The position numbers were made by a program, and so were the translations under genes. From JAMZMI01 sp039970095 (GTDB taxonomy: Bacteria; Bacteroidota; Bacteroidia; Cytophagales; Cyclobacteriaceae), in assembly GCA_039970095.1 (NCBI GenBank), contig JBDVMP010000070.1, positions 6,248 to 70,247 of the forward strand: a DNA stretch of 64,000 bases. Direction: 5' to 3'. Positions 1 through 8,781 of the stretch are shown piece by piece. The notes under the pieces are model-generated. The model was not told where the DNA came from, did no database searches, and was given only the letters and a program-made list of their open reading frames with translations. Every line of letters starts with the position of its first letter. Positions within the stretch are counted from its first letter, which is position 1.

Positions 1-2
1 TG

Positions 3-752
3 GTTGAGAATAAAATTGATCATGTCAATATCCCGGTAAATTGTGAGAGACAAAAGGTTGATATTGAGTTTTTGGGAGTTTGGGACACAGTCAGTGCTTT
101 TGGGTTTTGGAACAACCTACTCAAGCACTTTAAGCAAACCGTTCAGGATCACTTTCACAACTACAATGTGGCAAGCAATGTCAAAAAGGCCGTCCACATA
201 GTAGGTATAGACGAGACCAGAAACACTTTTAAACCGGCACTTATGAACATGGAGGACAAAGTGACGGAAGTGTGGTTTCCAGGTGTTCATTCAGATGTGG
301 GAGGTAGTTATGTTGAAGATGAGCTGGCCAAACTTTCGCTTGATTTTATGATCAAAACTATGCTTAAGGTTACGGGCAAAAGCCTCATAGAATTTGATGT
401 CAACGAATCAATGCTGTCCAGATTTACCATTAACTTTTATCCAAGAATCATCGAAGGAGAAAAGCCCAACCTCACCAATACAGTTCATTTTCATTATCAC
501 GGTTATGGCTTTTGGTCCGGTAAAAGCCTGCGAAATATAAGGGTGATCAAAAAAAATAAAAAGACCACACTCAAGCCAAAAGTGCACAAGCTTTACTCTC
601 AGCTCTCTAAGTCTGCAGAGACCGTGGCTGTGACGGAAAAGAAAAAATGGTGGACCTCAAAGGTAACAGTCATGAAGTCACGCTTCCAATATTTACCTAT
701 CAACGTAAAGGCCTTAGGTGAGCCGGGTGAGGGATTTGAAGTGGTGGAGTAA
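3..752 (+). CDS. DUF2235 (Tle1-like phospholipase fold) protein, 5' end missing
   Basis: The reading frame is open from the first bases of the window, so the true start lies upstream and only the C-terminal ~249 residues are visible. The segment FLGVWDTVSAFG, then VGIDETRNTF, then WFPGVHSDVGGSY is the signature of DUF2235, the alpha/beta-hydrolase-like domain that also forms the catalytic part of Tle1-type T6SS phospholipase effectors. In that family the Asp of HSDVGG is one of the catalytic triad residues and the His sits nearby; the nucleophile Ser motif (GFSRGA) would lie upstream of the window. The C-terminal ~100 residues are basic and not recognised. Whether it is an effector, an intracellular esterase or something else cannot be decided without the N-terminus and upstream genes. 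Confidence 0.75.
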   Translation, partial: VENKIDHVNIPVNCERQKVDIEFLGVWDTVSAFGFWNNLLKHFKQTVQDHFHNYNVASNVKKAVHIVGIDETRNTFKPALMNMEDKVTEVWFPGVHSDVGGSYVEDELAKLSLDFMIKTMLKVTGKSLIEFDVNESMLSRFTINFYPRIIEGEKPNLTNTVHFHYHGYGFWSGKSLRNIRVIKKNKKTTLKPKVHKLYSQLSKSAETVAVTEKKKWWTSKVTVMKSRFQYLPINVKALGEPGEGFEVVE

Positions 753-840
753 AAGCTTAAGTACCTTTTGTTACAAACAGTTTCTGTAGACCATCGTATT
801 TTTGAGAACATTACGGAAACAACCCCGTTACTTTTACTTA

Positions 841-1221
841 GTGAAGAGCCACATTCTACATATCTCTTTTATCGGCTTGGCAACATTTATTTTGTTGCTT
901 CATGCCATGACATCCCATCACCATTTGGATGCAAGGTTGCAGGCCGGAGATGTAGTATTCAGTCACGAATGTCACGATGGTGCTTTGAAAGATATTTTTG
1001 GAATTGACCTTGGAGATCACCACCTCGAGGAATTTCAAATATCCGCTCAATCGGTAAATATTTCGCCGGATTTTCTTGTGGTATGTATTTGTGAATTCGG
1101 GCTCGTCAATCTCTCCGATGTTCAATCCGAGGATTACTTTATTATCGCTGATGACCGGAGCGATGATCTAATTCACCTAACAGCATTTAGCCTTCGAGGA
1201 CCCCCTGCATTGATGTCATAA
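841..1221 (+). CDS. Small His-rich membrane-anchored protein ahead of the metal-efflux operon
   Basis: Not a family I can name. From the GTG at 841 the protein begins with a hydrophobic segment (about residues 5-21) followed at once by a histidine-rich stretch (HAMTSHHHLDA) and further His/Asp/Glu pairs (HECHD, DHHLEEF). The frame is also open to a TTG at 802, giving 139 residues; I prefer the GTG because the hydrophobic segment then becomes N-terminal, but neither start has a clear ribosome site. It lies 50 bp upstream of the czcA-like gene on the same strand. Short His-rich proteins are common just ahead of RND metal pumps in Bacteroidota, so a periplasmic metal-binding or sensing accessory role is inferred. 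An antisense reading frame over the same bases (856-1125) looks like a shadow. Confidence 0.55.
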   Translation: MKSHILHISFIGLATFILLLHAMTSHHHLDARLQAGDVVFSHECHDGALKDIFGIDLGDHHLEEFQISAQSVNISPDFLVVCICEFGLVNLSDVQSEDYFIIADDRSDDLIHLTAFSLRGPPALMS

Positions 1222-1271
1222 TCGCTCTCCCAGAGCAGTATTGTTCATCATTATATTAATGCAGGATTTTT

Positions 1272-4200
1272 ATGTTTCAAAAGATTATAGACTATTCCGT
1301 ACGGAATAAAGTTGTTGTATTTGTGCTCGTTGGAGCCATTGTACTCGGGGGTATTTATGCCATAAAAGGCATACCGCTCGATGCGGTTCCCGACATTACC
1401 AACAACCAGGTGCAGGTGGTAGCCACCTCGCCTACATTAGCTGCTGAGGAAATAGAGCAGCTCATTACTTTTCCAATTGAAGCCTCTATGGCCAATATCC
1501 CTGAGGTTGTGGAAATTAGATCTATTTCCAGATATGGATTGAGCGTGGTTACCATCGTTTTTAAGGAATCTATGCCTCAGCTCGACGCGCGGCAGTATGT
1601 CCGTGAGCAGCTCAACACTGTGGAGATACCAGGAGGTTTGGCCAACCCCGAATTGATGCCAATTACCACGGGGCTAGGGGAAATTTATCAATATGTGCTT
1701 CAGGTACAGCCGGGCTATGAAGGTCAGTATGATATTATGGAGTTACGCACAATTCAGGATTGGGTGGTCAAACGACAGATGGCCGGAATACCAGGTGTAA
1801 TTGAGGTCAGTAGCTTTGGAGGTTATGTGAAGCAATATGAGATCGCGCTTGACCCAGAAAAGCTCTACGCCCTTCAGCTGACAATTCCAGAAGTGCTGGC
1901 TGCCGTAGAAAGCAACAATGAAAATTCAGGTGGTAGCTATATCGAGAATGAAAAAAAGGCACTTTACATACGAACAGTTGGAAGGGTAGAGAATAAAGAG
2001 GAGATCGAAAACATAGTGGTTGATAGAAATGGGGGTGTGCCCATTTTTGTCCGCGATATAGCGACTGTTCAGCTTGGTAGTTCCAAACGCTTCGGTGCTA
2101 TGACCATGGATGGGAAAGGCGAAGTTGTGGGAGGCATTACTCTCATGCTCAAAGGCAGTAGTTCATCTGACGCTATTGCCAATGTGCAGAAAAGAGTGGC
2201 TCAGATCCAGTCGGCTTTACCAGCAGGAGTGAAAATTCTTCCTTATCTGGATAGATCTATATTGATAGGAAAGGCGATCGATACCGTAGAGAGAAATCTT
2301 ATAGAAGGAGGCCTAATCGTGATTTTTGTTCTGGTATTGCTTCTCGGAAATTGGAGAGGAGGAGTGATTGTGGCGAGCGTGATCCCATTGTCAATGCTTT
2401 TTGCTTTTATCATGATGCGCTTTTTTGACGTATCAGCGAATTTGATGTCGCTTGGAGCGATAGATTTTGGTATAGTGGTAGATGGAGCGGTGATCATCGT
2501 AGAAGGGATTTTGCATGGGCTTTATGCTCACCATGTCGGTGAAAAGCTCAGTCAGAAGCAGATGGATCGATTCATTATTGATACTTCGGGCCAAATCTAC
2601 AAGTCGGCCGCCTTTGGTGTTTTGATCATATTAGTCGTTTTCGTGCCAATCATGACTTTGACCGGAATAGAAGGCAAAATGTTTCAGCCCATGGCCATGA
2701 CAGTCAGTTTTGCTATACTCGGAGCTATGATTTTGTCGCTGACCTATGTGCCTGTCGTGTCAGCCATTTTCCTTAAAAAAGACATAAGCTCAACCAAGAC
2801 ATTCGCTGACAGAATCATCAACCGAATGAGAGATATGTACCGACCTTCTTTGGAGTGGTCGCTTCGTTTTCCTCGGGCAGTCCTGTCTTTTTCATTCGCA
2901 TTGATGCTTGTGGCTGTGGTTGTTTTTATGAGAATGGGGGGAGAATTTATTCCCACCCTGGAGGAAGGCGATCTGGCTATGCAAATGACGCTACAGCCGG
3001 GTAGTGGTTTGAGTGAAAGTGTGAAAACCAGCACCAGAGCAGAAAAAATTCTGCTCGACAATTTTCCTGAGGTGAAGCATGTAGTTTCTAAAATTGGAAC
3101 GGCAGAAGTTCCCACCGACCCTATGGCCATAGAGGATGCCGATATCATGATTATTCTAAAGGAAAAAGATGAATGGGTAACGACCGATGACCGTGAGGAA
3201 CTGGTGGAACTCATGAAGGAAAAACTGGATGTAATCCTAGGGTCTTCTTTTGAATTTACTCAGCCTATACAGCTCCGGTTCAATGAGCTTATGACTGGCG
3301 CAAAGACAGATATCGCCATTCAGGTTTTTGGTGAAGACATGCAAAAGCTCTCTGAAATCGCTCAAAGAATCGCAACGGCCATAACCCCAATAGATGGAGT
3401 AGGTGATGTGAAAGTAGAGCAAACCGAAGGTTTACCACAACTCTTGATCAAGTATGACCGCCGGATGACGGCTCAATATGGGGTGTCTATTGGCGACTTG
3501 AATACCATCATTCAAACGGCTTATGCGGGCACAGCTACGGGTCAGATTTTTGAGAATGAAAGACAATTTGATCTCGTCGTTCGTAATAATAATAGTTACC
3601 TGAGTGAATTGGACCTGGACAAGTTGTGGGTTAAAACAGCTTCTGGTAATTTGATTCCGGTCAGTCAGATGAGCACTGTTCAATATAGGGAAAGCCCTCT
3701 GCAAATCAGTCGTGATCAAGCCAAGCGTAGAATCAACATTGGGGTGAACGTGAGAAACCGCGATGTAGCCTCGCTGGTAGAGGAACTGCAACAAAAAATA
3801 ACCAATGAGATCAATCTACCAGCAGGATATACCGTCTCTTATGGTGGTCAGTTTGAAAACCTGGTCAATGCCAAAAAGAGGTTGATTGTGGCCGTTCCTC
3901 TGGCTCTGATTTCCATAGTCATGCTACTCTATTTCACATTTGGCAAAGTCAAAGACGCGTTAATGATTTTTATCGCTGTTCCTCTGTCAGCCATTGGCGG
4001 TGTTTTAGCACTGTTTTTTCGAGGAATGCCATTTAGCATCTCCGCCGGCGTTGGCTTCATTGCGCTCTTTGGTGTGGCCGTACTCAACGGGATCGTTCTT
4101 ATTAGTTATTATCACCGCTTGCGCGAAAAAGGTGAAACTGATTTTCGAAAGCTGGTAATCGATGGTGGTATGGCACGTATGCGGCCTGTGATCATGACCG

Positions 4201-5540
4201 CAGCAGTGGCCTCATTGGGTTTTTTGCCCATGGCCCTTTCATCGTCTTCAGGTGCAGAAGTGCAGCGGCCTTTAGCCACAGTTGTTATCGGAGGACTGAT
4301 TAGCTCTACTTTGCTCACGCTCATTATTTTACCTGTGCTCTATTACCTCGGAAATGTGAAATGGAGCAAAGCTTTGCCAGTTGTAATGTTGCTTTTGGTT
4401 GGGTTTTCGGCCAACGCACAGCAACCGCCAACATCCCTCGAAGCAGCTAAGGAAATGGCACTTCAACATCACCCTTCAGTGAAAATAGCCGACCTGAATG
4501 TATCCAGACAGGAAGCGGTCAAAAAGCAATCATATGACCCTGGTGCCTTTTCAGGCAGTATCACATACGGGCAAATCAATGCAGGGGTCAATGATTATAA
4601 TATTTCCTTGAACCAACCCATAGGCAACATTCCAGGAGCTATTGCTCAATCCCATGCGGCCGATATGCAGATCGAATTGGCTCTGAAAGATAAGCTGCTC
4701 ATCGAACGAGAACTTGAATATAAGGTAACAGATGTGTTTGTGCGCTGGGTTTATGCAGGCAAGGAATACAAGTCTCTGAAAAGCCAGTTTTTGCAAATAG
4801 AAAAGTTGATGGCATCAGCAAAGCTGGCTGTGGAAGCAGGTGAGAAAAATGCGCTCGGTGTTACTGTTTTGAGACAGGAATACTTTGATCTTTCAAACCG
4901 GGTGGTTCAGTCAAAGATGGAGTACGAAAAGGCAACCAATGATCTTATCGTCTTTACAGGGATGGAGGAGCATAACCTCATTTTGCCTCAGGATTTCCCG
5001 GTCGTTCCGTATGCCGGAGATTCTGCGTTAAGTGCTGTTTTCTATTCGCAGAACGACCAGCGGATAGAAGTACAGGAGCAAAAATTGAAAGCCGAGAAGC
5101 TTGGCTATTTTCCTAAACTAAATGTGGGCTATTTCAATCAGGAACTTGAAGGCGTAACCGGGTTTCAAGGGGTGATAGTGGGTGCTTCTTTTCCGCTCTG
5201 GACAAAACCTCAGAGTGCCAGAGTGCAAATGGAAAAAATCGCTCTAGAGGTATCAAAACAGCAGAGTGAGTTGGACATTCATTCGCTGGAAAGATGGCTA
5301 CATAGAGACCTAAAGGTTCGTGAAGAACTTATACAGCGGCTGGGTGGATATGAGAAACAAAGCAACCTAGATCCTACGCAAATCATCGATCAAGCATATC
5401 AATCCCTGGAGGCTGGTCAAATCAACTATTTCGAATATGTAAGGATCGTGAGTAGTGCATTTGAAACGCAGCGCAATATCTGGCAGACACAATATCTGCT
5501 ACTTAAAACATTGAATGAATTAAACTATTTAACGAAATGA
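1272..5540 (+). CDS. czcA: CzcA-type heavy-metal RND pump fused to a CzcC/TolC-like outer-membrane channel
   Basis: A 1422-residue protein, about 380 longer than a normal CzcA/CusA pump. Residues 1 to ~1035 are a complete HME-RND transporter: an N-terminal membrane helix after FQKIIDYSVRNK, two large periplasmic loops and two sets of transmembrane helices. The TM4 motif DFGIVVDGAVIIVEG resembles the divalent-cation (Zn/Co/Cd/Ni) pumps more than the Cu/Ag CusA group. After the last RND helix there is a signal-peptide-like hydrophobic stretch ending FSANAQQ (~1040-1055), then ~370 residues of helical OEP/TolC-type sequence to the end. Pump and channel are therefore one polypeptide, an arrangement known in Bacteroidota. 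The stop overlaps the adaptor gene by 4 bp. Expected role: proton-driven export of divalent metals across both membranes. Confidence 0.93.
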   Translation: MFQKIIDYSVRNKVVVFVLVGAIVLGGIYAIKGIPLDAVPDITNNQVQVVATSPTLAAEEIEQLITFPIEASMANIPEVVEIRSISRYGLSVVTIVFKESMPQLDARQYVREQLNTVEIPGGLANPELMPITTGLGEIYQYVLQVQPGYEGQYDIMELRTIQDWVVKRQMAGIPGVIEVSSFGGYVKQYEIALDPEKLYALQLTIPEVLAAVESNNENSGGSYIENEKKALYIRTVGRVENKEEIENIVVDRNGGVPIFVRDIATVQLGSSKRFGAMTMDGKGEVVGGITLMLKGSSSSDAIANVQKRVAQIQSALPAGVKILPYLDRSILIGKAIDTVERNLIEGGLIVIFVLVLLLGNWRGGVIVASVIPLSMLFAFIMMRFFDVSANLMSLGAIDFGIVVDGAVIIVEGILHGLYAHHVGEKLSQKQMDRFIIDTSGQIYKSAAFGVLIILVVFVPIMTLTGIEGKMFQPMAMTVSFAILGAMILSLTYVPVVSAIFLKKDISSTKTFADRIINRMRDMYRPSLEWSLRFPRAVLSFSFALMLVAVVVFMRMGGEFIPTLEEGDLAMQMTLQPGSGLSESVKTSTRAEKILLDNFPEVKHVVSKIGTAEVPTDPMAIEDADIMIILKEKDEWVTTDDREELVELMKEKLDVILGSSFEFTQPIQLRFNELMTGAKTDIAIQVFGEDMQKLSEIAQRIATAITPIDGVGDVKVEQTEGLPQLLIKYDRRMTAQYGVSIGDLNTIIQTAYAGTATGQIFENERQFDLVVRNNNSYLSELDLDKLWVKTASGNLIPVSQMSTVQYRESPLQISRDQAKRRINIGVNVRNRDVASLVEELQQKITNEINLPAGYTVSYGGQFENLVNAKKRLIVAVPLALISIVMLLYFTFGKVKDALMIFIAVPLSAIGGVLALFFRGMPFSISAGVGFIALFGVAVLNGIVLISYYHRLREKGETDFRKLVIDGGMARMRPVIMTAAVASLGFLPMALSSSSGAEVQRPLATVVIGGLISSTLLTLIILPVLYYLGNVKWSKALPVVMLLLVGFSANAQQPPTSLEAAKEMALQHHPSVKIADLNVSRQEAVKKQSYDPGAFSGSITYGQINAGVNDYNISLNQPIGNIPGAIAQSHAADMQIELALKDKLLIERELEYKVTDVFVRWVYAGKEYKSLKSQFLQIEKLMASAKLAVEAGEKNALGVTVLRQEYFDLSNRVVQSKMEYEKATNDLIVFTGMEEHNLILPQDFPVVPYAGDSALSAVFYSQNDQRIEVQEQKLKAEKLGYFPKLNVGYFNQELEGVTGFQGVIVGASFPLWTKPQSARVQMEKIALEVSKQQSELDIHSLERWLHRDLKVREELIQRLGGYEKQSNLDPTQIIDQAYQSLEAGQINYFEYVRIVSSAFETQRNIWQTQYLLLKTLNELNYLTK

Positions 5541-6637
5541 AATATTTATCAATCATATTCTTTCTTGGTACACTATTGATTAGCTGTACCCAATCGGAAA
5601 CCACTCAGGCGTCTGGTGAGGTGACTTCAGACAAGGTGACCCTGACGTCAGAACAGGTCAAGTCAAATAATATCAAGCTTGGTCAGCTACCTAAAGGTCT
5701 GGTGTATCACAAAATCAAGGCTACCGGACGTATGGATGTGCCTCCCAATAATTCTTTGGATGTTTCTGTGCCCATTTCTGCCTACGTGAAAAGCATCAAT
5801 GTGCTGCCCGGTGAGGTGGTGACCAAAGGTCAGACTCTGGCTGTCTTGAATCATCCTTCGATAATTAAGATGCAGAGTTCGTATTTGGCTGCTAAATCTG
5901 AATTGGATTATGTGTCTGCGGATTTGATTAGAAAAGAAAAACTGACCTCAAGCAGCACAGTTTCTGCACGCGAATATGAAGCACTCAAAGCTCAAAAAGC
6001 AGCAGCCGAAAGCACTCTCAGTGCTATAGTGGCGGATCTGAACAGAATGGGTATTAGTCCTCACTCGATCACGCCGGAAAACATCACCAACCGGCTGAAC
6101 ATTTCTGCACCTATTTCTGGAACGGTAACGGAGGTTTTTGCCAAAGTAGGAGCATTGGTCAACCCGGATGCGTCTATCATCAATATCAACGATAGGGATC
6201 ATCAGCATGTGGAACTCCAGGTTTATCAGACCGATATCCCAAAAATTGGACTGGGAATGGGGGTGGAAATTAAACTACCGAAAGGAAACAATACTTTTAA
6301 AGGAACGGTTTTTCTGATTAATGGGACACTGAATAATGAAACGCTTGCCACAAATGTTCACGTTCACCCTGAAGAGAATTTTCCTAAGTTGGCTCGTCAC
6401 TCGGTTGTGTTTGCAGAAGTGATTTTTGGCGTTGATAGCGGATATGTTATGTCTAGTTCGGAGTTGATCAGACAAGGCGATCGCTACTTTGTTTTTGTCA
6501 AAGATGGAGATGGATTTAGTAAAGAGGAAGTGGAAGTTGGACATGATGATGGGGTCAATATCCTCATTCTTGGGCCTCAGGATTTGCTTGATAAGCAGTT
6601 TGTGATTTCCGGTAGCTACTACCTCAATGGTATTTAA
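5537..6637 (+). CDS. czcB: RND efflux periplasmic adaptor (CzcB/CusB, HlyD family)
   Basis: Membrane-fusion protein that links the RND pump to the outer-membrane channel. It starts inside the stop of the pump gene (ATGA overlap), which implies translational coupling. The N-terminus is a lipoprotein signal (hydrophobic stretch ending LLISCTQ, lipidated Cys about residue 17). The biotinyl-lipoyl-like half motif (SINVLPGEVVTKGQTLAVLNHP) lies near residue 95 and the second half (SGTVTEVFAKVGALVNPDA) near 195, separated by a helical hairpin; beta-barrel and membrane-proximal domains follow. At 366 residues it has the usual length and lacks the extra C-terminal CusF-like domain seen in some CusB proteins. 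Confidence 0.9.
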   Translation: MKYLSIIFFLGTLLISCTQSETTQASGEVTSDKVTLTSEQVKSNNIKLGQLPKGLVYHKIKATGRMDVPPNNSLDVSVPISAYVKSINVLPGEVVTKGQTLAVLNHPSIIKMQSSYLAAKSELDYVSADLIRKEKLTSSSTVSAREYEALKAQKAAAESTLSAIVADLNRMGISPHSITPENITNRLNISAPISGTVTEVFAKVGALVNPDASIININDRDHQHVELQVYQTDIPKIGLGMGVEIKLPKGNNTFKGTVFLINGTLNNETLATNVHVHPEENFPKLARHSVVFAEVIFGVDSGYVMSSSELIRQGDRYFVFVKDGDGFSKEEVEVGHDDGVNILILGPQDLLDKQFVISGSYYLNGI

Positions 6638-6683
6638 GTTAGGTTCTGGAGTTTGAGAAAGGCAGAAGGGGTGCTTTCGCCAA

Positions 6684-6707
6684 TTTTGAGGGTCACATGA
6701 CTCAAAA
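6684..6707 (+). terminator. Imperfect hairpin after the metal-efflux operon
   Basis: TTTTGAG at 6684-6690 pairs with CTCAAAA at 6701-6707, with further partial pairing (GTC/GAC) inside the loop. It lies 46 bp after the adaptor stop and is followed, after GCGG, by a run of T. The T run is displaced from the stem, so termination is only plausible. Confidence 0.4.
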
Positions 6708-6790
6708 GCGGTTTTTGTTGCCCCGATAGCCTGTTTTTAATATTATATTACAAGTTAGTTTAATCATGAAATCTGTAAAAATATTAGAGA

Positions 6791-7963
6791 ATGCTCCGAG
6801 AAATCGATTTCCCTGAACTTCAGAGCCAATTTGTAAACGAATTCGGCAAACAACCACAGCTATTCAATGCCCCGGGCAGAATCAATTTGATCGGAGAGCA
6901 TACGGATTACAACGATGGTTTTGTGCTTCCTGCGGCGGTTGACAAGAGTGTGAAAATTGCCATAGCCGAAAATGGTACGGGAACTTGTCTACTCAAGGCC
7001 TTGGACCTGAATGAAGCTTATGAATTTGAGCTAAACACAGAGCTGACTCCTGGCGAAACAGGGTGGGCCAATTATTTTCTTGGAGTAATAGACCAGTTGC
7101 GCAAGAGAGGAGCTACTGTAGATAAGGGATTCGATATGATATTCTCTAGCAATGTTCCTGCGGGCTCAGGAATGTCATCTTCAGCGGCCATAGAGTGTGG
7201 TTTTGGGTTCGCGCTCAATGAAATGTTCGATTTAGGTTTTTCAAAGCCAGAGATCGCGACGATCGGACAAATGGCAGAACACACTTTTGCAGGGGTGAAA
7301 TGCGGAATCATGGATCAGTTTGCCTCGTGCATGGGCAAAGAGAATCACGTGATCAGGCTGGATTGCCGTTCGATGGAGTATGAATATTTTCCTGCAGAAT
7401 TTGGCGACTACCAATTGCTGCTTTTCGATTCTAAAGTGAAGCATAACCTGGCAAGTTCGGAGTACAACACGCGTCGTTTGCAGTGTGAGGAGGGTGTAGT
7501 GGCTCTAAAATCTATAAACCCAAAAATCACATCTCTCAGAGATGCATCACCCAATGAACTCGCTCAAATAGAGGGTATGGTATCGGAAAAAGTGTTTAAC
7601 CGATGTAAATACATGATCGAGGAAATTCAACGGGTAATTGACACATGTGAGGCATTGCAGGCCAATGATATTCAAAAAGTGGGAACACTGATGTTTGAAA
7701 CCCACGAAGGGTTGAGCAAACTGTATGAGGTATCATGTTCCGAGCTTGACGTGCTTGTTGACCTGGTGAAAGACCATCCTGCCGTAATCGGTGCGCGTAT
7801 GATGGGTGGTGGTTTTGGTGGATGCACGATCAATCTTGTGGAAAAATCCAAAGTCAGTGAGGTTATTGAAAGCGTGGTGTCTGGCTACAAAAAAGCTGTG
7901 AACATTGACACGGCAGTCTATCAGGTTGGTATTTCTGAGGGCGTTTCTTCAGTCAACCTATAG
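6791..7963 (+). CDS. galK: Galactokinase
   Basis: Phosphorylates alpha-D-galactose to galactose 1-phosphate with ATP, the first committed Leloir step, in the cytoplasm. All GHMP-kinase signatures are present: the galactokinase motif GRINLIGEHTDYNDGFVLP near residues 28-46, the ATP loop VPAGSGMSSSAA near 122-133, and the C-terminal GGGFGGCTINL near 338-348. At 390 residues the length is typical. No galT, galE or galM lies beside it, so the rest of the pathway must be elsewhere. The next gene on the same strand is a NUDIX-type regulator, and galactose would also be released by the GH36-type enzyme much further right. The ATG at 6791 gives the family N-terminus; a tiny overlapping frame from 6766 is not considered a gene. 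Confidence 0.96.
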   Translation: MLREIDFPELQSQFVNEFGKQPQLFNAPGRINLIGEHTDYNDGFVLPAAVDKSVKIAIAENGTGTCLLKALDLNEAYEFELNTELTPGETGWANYFLGVIDQLRKRGATVDKGFDMIFSSNVPAGSGMSSSAAIECGFGFALNEMFDLGFSKPEIATIGQMAEHTFAGVKCGIMDQFASCMGKENHVIRLDCRSMEYEYFPAEFGDYQLLLFDSKVKHNLASSEYNTRRLQCEEGVVALKSINPKITSLRDASPNELAQIEGMVSEKVFNRCKYMIEEIQRVIDTCEALQANDIQKVGTLMFETHEGLSKLYEVSCSELDVLVDLVKDHPAVIGARMMGGGFGGCTINLVEKSKVSEVIESVVSGYKKAVNIDTAVYQVGISEGVSSVNL

Positions 7964-7996
7964 TATCAATCAATTCTGCTTTAGGGAATTATAGAG

Positions 7997-8034
7997 TTTT
8001 TCGTCGATATTGGAACTGATTTTTTCGTCGGATA
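7997..8034 (+). promoter_or_regulatory. Direct repeat between galK and its NUDIX regulator
   Basis: TTTTTCGTCGATA (7997-8009) is repeated as TTTTTCGTCGGATA (8021-8034), start-to-start distance 24 bp, in the 145-bp gap upstream of the regulator gene. Two near-identical copies at about two helical turns apart fit a binding site for a dimeric regulator, possibly autoregulation. Function is inferred only. Confidence 0.4.
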
Positions 8035-8108
8035 GACGCACATTCTGATACGTTGTTTGAGTCTGTGGTCAAAACGAATTAATTTCGACTCACAAATAAC
8101 TTTCCATT

Positions 8109-8774
8109 TTGGAAATACTCTTCAACTCCGTAAACGAACATTCGTACGAATGCACTCTCACAGTAGATTGTGCAGTATTTGGTTTTCAGGACAATACGCT
8201 GAAAGTCATGCTGGTCAAGCGTGCCATAGAACCCTATAAGGATTACTGGATGTTGCCAGGAGGTGTCATGGGTATGGGCGAAACCCTCGAAGAGTCCGTG
8301 GATAAAGTATTGTTCAATCTTACGGGGATCAGAGATATTCACAAAGAGCAGGTGAAAACCTATAGCCAGATAGACAGACATCCGGTTAAGCGGGTTGTTA
8401 CAATATGTTTTTACGCTTTGATCAAACCAGAAAATCATCCGGTAATTCCCAAAAATTATGTGAAAGATATTCAGTGGTTTGATGTCAGTGATTTGCCGGA
8501 GCTGGGTTTTGGCCACCTTCCATTGGCGCAAGATGCGCTGATAAAACTGCGAACCAACTTAGAACAGAAACTAATCTTTGGGGAGTTGTTACCAGAAAAA
8601 TTCACACTGACAGAGCTACAGGAGCTCTATCAGAGTATTTTGGGACAACAGCTTGATAAGCGTAACTTCAGAAAGCGTATACTGCAAACAGGCTTGCTGG
8701 AACCAACTAACGAAAAGAAAACAGGTGTGCAGGGCGGCCCTTCACTTTATAAAATGAAAAACCTGCACGGCTGA
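8109..8774 (+). CDS. NUDIX-type sugar-responsive transcriptional regulator (AraR/NrtR-like), probably for galactose
   Basis: Two-part protein: an N-terminal NUDIX-fold domain (about residues 15-150) and a C-terminal winged-helix domain beginning near LLPEKFTLTELQELYQSILG. The NUDIX box region (GGVMGMGETLEESVDKVLFNLTG) lacks the REUXEE catalytic core, so it is a ligand-sensing, not hydrolytic, domain. This architecture is that of the L-arabinose regulator AraR characterised in Bacteroides, and the protein is a paralogue of the araR-like gene in this window. It starts 145 bp after galK, so galactose control is inferred from context. A stop at 8097 leaves TTG at 8109 as the first usable start; no ATG lies near the domain start. 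Confidence 0.8.
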   Translation: MEILFNSVNEHSYECTLTVDCAVFGFQDNTLKVMLVKRAIEPYKDYWMLPGGVMGMGETLEESVDKVLFNLTGIRDIHKEQVKTYSQIDRHPVKRVVTICFYALIKPENHPVIPKNYVKDIQWFDVSDLPELGFGHLPLAQDALIKLRTNLEQKLIFGELLPEKFTLTELQELYQSILGQQLDKRNFRKRILQTGLLEPTNEKKTGVQGGPSLYKMKNLHG

Positions 8775-8781
8775 TTTTTGT

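Noticed and set aside
768..1007. 79-residue frame overlapping the small His-rich protein in another frame
   Set aside because: Starts at a non-ATG codon, lacks a coherent hydrophobic or domain pattern, while the overlapping frame has a membrane segment and His motifs.
2744..3214. 156-residue frame antisense to the metal pump
   Set aside because: Serine/arginine-rich shadow of the well-supported pump gene; no domain, signal or start context.
3432..3794. 120-residue antisense frame in the pump gene
   Set aside because: Lies wholly inside conserved RND coding sequence on the other strand and resembles nothing.
8079..8531. 150-residue frame antisense to the galK-side NUDIX regulator
   Set aside because: The sense frame has clear NUDIX and winged-helix homology with its paralogue; the antisense frame has none.
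8109..8774. Annotation as an active NUDIX hydrolase
   Set aside because: The NUDIX box lacks the REUXEE metal-binding residues and a winged-helix domain follows.
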